Assembly (NCBI RefSeq): GCF_025965215.1
Contig: NZ_JAOPXI010000058.1
Span: forward strand, 1 to 37,859
Reading direction: 5' to 3'
From: Marmoricola sp.
GTDB taxonomy: Bacteria; Actinomycetota; Actinomycetes; Propionibacteriales; Nocardioidaceae
Length of the DNA stretch: 37,859 bases
The position numbers were made by a program, and so were the translations under genes. Under the pieces are notes generated by a model. It searched no databases and was not told the origin of the DNA. It was given only the letters and a program-made list of their open reading frames with translations. Positions 34,782 to 37,859 of this stretch are shown here, one piece after another. Each line of letters begins with the position of its first letter. The first letter of the stretch is position 1.

Positions 34782-35176
34782 GCTGCCCCTCCCCCGGCCA
34801 GGTACTTCCATCGCCTGCCCTGTGCGCATCGTACGGCGGCGGAATCAGACCGTCTGCGAGCCCGGCGGTCGGTGGTTCAGCGCGGCGCGTCGTCGACGCG
34901 TGGCCTGGCGGGTCTGGGCACGGCTCGGCGGCCGTGCGTTGCGGGCCCGTTGTCTCGGAATCCGTCGCAGGCGTGCGATCTGCACATCGTGTTTCGGACA
35001 CGGATTTTGAGGCAGGTCATTGTCCGGAGGGGCTGTTGAGCGTGAATGTGTCCGGAACCGGCGGGTTGTGACATGCCCGGCGCCCAGCCGGCACTCGGAG
35101 TCTCAGGACAGGTCGAGGCGACTCCCTCCGAGCCGCACTTTCCCTGTGCTGCTGAGGGTGGGGCTACGGTGGCTGA
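34782..35176. other. 395-bp noncoding gap with an imperfect inverted repeat and divergent promoters
   Basis: No convincing gene is seen. GTTTCGGACAC (34991-35001) and GTGTCCGGAAC (35048-35058) are inverted copies matching at 10 of 11 bases, with TGTCCGGA again at 35021-35028. The right end carries TACGGT (35165-35170), 6 nt before ATG 35177. The left end must hold the promoter of the Mas-like pair, but I see no clear box. The gap could hold the remains of a mobile element, but no transposase is seen. Confidence 0.5.
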
Positions 35177-36139
35177 ATGACGACTAGCGTCGCGCAGCAG
35201 GGGCCGGCGTTGGTTGTGGAGCATCTGACCAAACGCTTCGGTGACCGTGTCGCCTACGAGGACGTCGGTTTCGAGGTGGGCCATGGCGAGGTTTTCGGGT
35301 TCCTCGGTCCGAACGGGGCGGGCAAGACCACCACGGTGCGGACCCTGGGCACGTTGATCGCGCCGACTTCGGGCACGGCTTCGGTCGCTGGCCTCGCGCT
35401 CATTCCCGGTAACGGTCAGGCGATCCGGGAGCGGATCTCGGTCATGCCCGAAGCTCCAGGGTTGTACCTACGGTTGACCGTCGCTGAGAACCTGGCGTGC
35501 TTCGCGGGGTTGTATGAGTTGAGTGATCAGGCTGCCCGGATCGCGGCCGCGCTGAAAGCTGTCAACCTGACCGACCGGGCAGATGATCCGTGTCGGACTC
35601 TGTCCAAGGGTCTTCGTCAGCGGGTTGGGCTGGCGAGGGCGTTGCTCAACGATCCGAGTGTCTTGTTTCTCGACGAGCCCACGTCGGGGCTGGACCCGGT
35701 TGCCGCCCGGGAGGTCCATGAACTCATCGATGATCTGCGTCAACGTGGAGTGACGATCTTTCTCACCACCCATCGCCTCGCCGAAGCCGAGCGGCTTTGT
35801 GACCGGGTGGCGATCCTGAACACCACGGTGCTCTCCATCGGTCGGCCGGACGAGCTGCGTAATCGGCTGTTCAAGCGAACACTCACGGTCCGCACCCGGG
35901 TCCCGCTTACCAACCCCGATGATGTCTTCGCGGGACACCCGAGTGTCGAGGCTTGGCGACTCGAGCGGCCCGCTGTCTACGTGTTGACCGTTTCCCACCC
36001 CGAGGTGGCCGCGCCGGACGTTGTGCGGGCCCTGGTCGCGGCCAGCGCCGACGTGCTCACGATCGCCGAATCGCAGCATTCCCTAGAAGACGTCTACCTG
36101 GAACTGGTCGATGAAGACGTCGAGGCGAGTCACCGATGA
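35177..36139 (+). CDS. ABC transporter ATP-binding protein (ABC-2 type exporter)
   Basis: A 320-aa ATPase of the CcmA/NatA (drug or natural-product exporter) group. Walker A LGPNGAGKTTT (43-53), signature LSKGLRQRVGLARAL, Walker B SVLFLDEPTSGLDP, H-loop LTTHRLAEAE, and a C-terminal extension (about 215-320) typical of this group. ATG 35177 lies 6 nt after TACGGT, with no ribosome site, so it appears leaderless. It overlaps the permease gene by 4 bp (ATGA). The substrate is not predictable. Codon use looks slightly less GC-biased than in the steroid genes (visual impression). Confidence 0.93.
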   Translation: MTTSVAQQGPALVVEHLTKRFGDRVAYEDVGFEVGHGEVFGFLGPNGAGKTTTVRTLGTLIAPTSGTASVAGLALIPGNGQAIRERISVMPEAPGLYLRLTVAENLACFAGLYELSDQAARIAAALKAVNLTDRADDPCRTLSKGLRQRVGLARALLNDPSVLFLDEPTSGLDPVAAREVHELIDDLRQRGVTIFLTTHRLAEAERLCDRVAILNTTVLSIGRPDELRNRLFKRTLTVRTRVPLTNPDDVFAGHPSVEAWRLERPAVYVLTVSHPEVAAPDVVRALVAASADVLTIAESQHSLEDVYLELVDEDVEASHR

Positions 36140-37245
36140 GTGTCGGTGCGATCCGGATTGGTGCGATCGTCCGCAAGGAGTTGCGCGACTACCGTCGCAA
36201 CCGTTTCGTCATCCTCACCATGTCGATCACGCCGATCATCTTCATCATCGCGCCAGTGATCCAGATCCTCACCATCTCGGCGGCGACGACGAGCACGCGG
36301 CTGGATCAGCGGATCGGCATCTCGCTGTTGTACATGTTGCTGATCCCGGCGATCGTGCCAGCGTCGCTGGCCGCGTACTCCGTCGTGGGCGAACGCGAAC
36401 AGGGCACCCTCGAACCAGTCCTGATCACCCCGATCCGCAGCGAGGAGTTCCTGCTCGGCAAGGCTCTGGCCGTGCTGCTCCCGACCCTGGGCATCTCCTA
36501 CGCCATCTTCGGGATCTTCCTGGCCTGCACAGCCTTGTTCGCCCACGCAGCTGTCGTCTCCGCGGTATTCGAGGGTTCCCATCTGCTCACACAGCTGCTG
36601 TTCACGCCGCTGCTCGCTGGCTGGTCGATCTGGGTCGGCATCGCCATCTCGACCCGCTCCAGCGATGTGCGGGTGGCCCAGCAACTCGGAACCCTCGCGA
36701 GCCTCCCCCCTTTGGGCATCGCTGCGCTCGTGTCGTTCAACGTGTTGACTCCCTCGTTGTGGCTCGCCCTCGCCGTCGCTGCAGGTTTACTGATTGTCGA
36801 CGGACTCGGCTGGCGAGCGGTCGCGGTGATGTTCGACCGCGAACGCCTCATCACGGGACGACGGCCGGACCAGCCCACAACGGTGCCCGACCGCGCCGCA
36901 CCTACACAGGACGTATCACATACGGGAGAACCGCAGATGTCAGCAACCCTGATCGTGAGGCGCGAGGGCAAGTTCGGGATCGAGCTGCGACGGGGCCGAT
37001 TCGACATCACCGTCGACGGCACCAGCATCGGAGGCATCGACAACCACGAAACCGTCGAAACCAATCTCGAACCCGGACACCACAGCCTCCGACTCAACTC
37101 CGGCCGATACACAAGCCGAAACCGAGTCTTTGATGTCGCCGGCGGCGAGGTGCTCAACTTTCGCTGCCACGGAGCGAGCATCTGGCCGACCTACGTCGCC
37201 TCGATCGTCAAACCGGACCTGGCGATCGCACTCAAGCGAACTTAG
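36136..37245 (+). CDS. ABC-2 permease with C-terminal beta-rich domain
   Basis: A 369-aa permease. Residues 1 to about 265 form the usual six-helix ABC-2 membrane domain (GAIVRKELRDYRRNRFVIL, SVVGEREQGTLEPVLITP, FEGSHLLTQLLFTPLLAGW). Residues 268-369 are a second unit, MSATLIVRREGKFGIELRRG, then a beta-rich stretch with FDITVDGTSIGGID and EPGHHSLRLNSGRY that resembles PEGA-like domains. An internal ATG at 36937 is preceded by GGGAG 8 nt upstream, so the second unit might also be made as a separate 102-aa protein. It probably pairs with the upstream ATPase. Confidence 0.85.
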   Translation: MSVGAIRIGAIVRKELRDYRRNRFVILTMSITPIIFIIAPVIQILTISAATTSTRLDQRIGISLLYMLLIPAIVPASLAAYSVVGEREQGTLEPVLITPIRSEEFLLGKALAVLLPTLGISYAIFGIFLACTALFAHAAVVSAVFEGSHLLTQLLFTPLLAGWSIWVGIAISTRSSDVRVAQQLGTLASLPPLGIAALVSFNVLTPSLWLALAVAAGLLIVDGLGWRAVAVMFDRERLITGRRPDQPTTVPDRAAPTQDVSHTGEPQMSATLIVRREGKFGIELRRGRFDITVDGTSIGGIDNHETVETNLEPGHHSLRLNSGRYTSRNRVFDVAGGEVLNFRCHGASIWPTYVASIVKPDLAIALKRT

Positions 37246-37301
37246 TCCTCGCCGATCCTGACGACGTCCACAAACCTCCGATTCTGAACACGAGTAGCCC
37301 G

Positions 37302-37505
37302 TCAGTCGCGTCGGGCCCCTCGATCTCGGAGCAGCTTCCAAATCAGGTAGTAGACACCGATCCCGGCTGCCGTGACAGCGGCGACGACCAAAACGAAAAC
37401 TGGACCCTGAGCAAGCCATGCACTTGCTAATGCGAACAAAAGACCGAACAGGAACCACCAGTTGACCTCGAAGAAGTGCTCGCGCTTGGCCACGCGAGCG
37501 AACAT
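37302..37505 (-). CDS. Small membrane protein
   Basis: A 67-aa protein from ATG 37505 with two hydrophobic segments (NWWFLFGLLFALASAWLA and VFVLVVAAVTAAGIGVYYLIW) and a basic C-terminus (KLLRDRGARRD). I do not recognise the family. The frame stays open upstream to a TTG at 37607, which shares bases with the ATG of the divergent gene; GTG 37514 is also possible. The gene is supported by the clear double-membrane pattern, not by a recognised domain. Confidence 0.55.
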   Translation of the reverse strand: MFARVAKREHFFEVNWWFLFGLLFALASAWLAQGPVFVLVVAAVTAAGIGVYYLIWKLLRDRGARRD

Positions 37506-37606
37506 ATAACCCACTCGGCCCGCGAGGCGTCTCGGAACCGTCCGTTCTTGAGACGTAGGTCCGATATCTGGGTGCCAGCCAAGATCCCGTCGGCCACAAT
37601 CGGCCA

Positions 37607-37859
37607 ATGACGTCGCCGCGGGTGCTTGCCGATGCCAGCCTCGGAGACTGGGTCAACGACCGTCTACTGAGCAATCGGGACGCTTGGGGTCTCGTTGGCT
37701 CGGCAGTTCCTACCGGATTTCCCCGGGTGATCCGGGTGCTGCATCCGACAGCTCATGACCTCTCTTGGGCTGAGATCGCCAAGAGGACGGGCAAGGTCAT
37801 GCACCCGCTCGTCCAGTGGACAGCGATCGCCGGCGACTTGGCCGCGGGAGAGCAACCCT
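37607..37859 (+). CDS. Uncharacterised actinobacterial protein, truncated by the right edge
   Basis: Open from ATG 37607 (MTSPRVLADASLGDWVNDRL) to the window end, 84 complete codons, without a stop. Contains GFPRVIRVLHPTAHDLSWAEIA and MHPLVQWTAIAG. From memory this pattern (a HP-x-W-A motif followed by HP-x-x-QW) occurs in a family of actinobacterial proteins of unknown function. The stop and most of the protein lie outside. No function is claimed. Confidence 0.6.
   Translation, partial: MTSPRVLADASLGDWVNDRLLSNRDAWGLVGSAVPTGFPRVIRVLHPTAHDLSWAEIAKRTGKVMHPLVQWTAIAGDLAAGEQP

Noticed and set aside
37505-37607. 34-residue N-terminal extension of the small membrane protein from TTG 37607
   Set aside because: That start would share bases with the ATG of the divergent gene and leave no promoter for either.

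Overview
The window is high-GC actinobacterial DNA, most likely from Nocardioides or a close relative (inference from GC-rich coding, frequent GTG/TTG and leaderless starts, and short repeats of a type common in Propionibacteriales). Most of it is an aerobic cholesterol/steroid catabolic locus under the TetR-family repressor KstR, whose gene is also here. Five perfect and two near-perfect copies of the KstR operator TNNAACNNGTTNNA lie at promoters across the first 33.5 kb.

Layout. 1-7.4 kb is ring degradation. hsaD (cut by the left edge) and hsaA act on rings A/B, hsaE-hsaG-hsaF finish the meta-cleavage product, kstD makes the 1,2-dehydrogenation, and a MaoC-type enoyl-CoA hydratase follows it. 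7.4-11 kb is a non-steroid island with gatD-murT (lipid II amidation), a dienelactone-hydrolase-like protein and a GNAT-like protein. 11.2-16 kb is the terminal side-chain operon, ordered as in Mycobacterium tuberculosis but rearranged at the protein level: chsE1 and chsE2 are fused, while chsH2 is split into a MaoC half and a DUF35 half, followed by chsH1 and ltp2, all joined by 4-bp stop/start overlaps. 16-18 kb has a KstR-linked alpha/beta hydrolase and a PAP2-family membrane protein. 18-20.6 kb is a large secreted Asp-box/sortilin-like protein. 20.6-25.3 kb has a wax ester synthase/DGAT, a divergent esterase/lipase and fadE34. 25.4-29.2 kb is a methyltransferase/glycosyltransferase/alpha-barrel cluster, probably for a cell-surface glycoconjugate. 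29.4-33.4 kb has kstR, two short-chain dehydrogenases, a ferredoxin, a flavin split-barrel protein and a ferredoxin reductase (redox supply plus beta-oxidation). 33.5-34.8 kb encodes two Mce-associated-type membrane proteins without any Mce gene beside them. 35.2-37.2 kb is an ABC-2 exporter with an unusual C-terminal domain on the permease. The right edge holds a small membrane protein and a truncated gene of unknown function.

The steroid genes form one chain. FadE34 and ChsE1E2/ChsH1H2/Ltp2 shorten the side chain. KstD and HsaA-HsaD open the rings. HsaE-F-G convert the 2-hydroxyhexadienoate product to pyruvate and an acyl-CoA. The ferredoxin and its reductase could feed the P450 or KshA oxygenases encoded elsewhere.

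Noncoding features of note are two 22-bp-period repeat arrays in opposite orientation between hsaF and hsaA, three copies of a 22-bp dispersed repeat (one inside hsaD, read in frame), operators that share bases with the -10 box, and many start codons placed 6-8 nt after a TANNNT box (leaderless genes). No tRNA, rRNA, CRISPR array or intact insertion sequence was seen.
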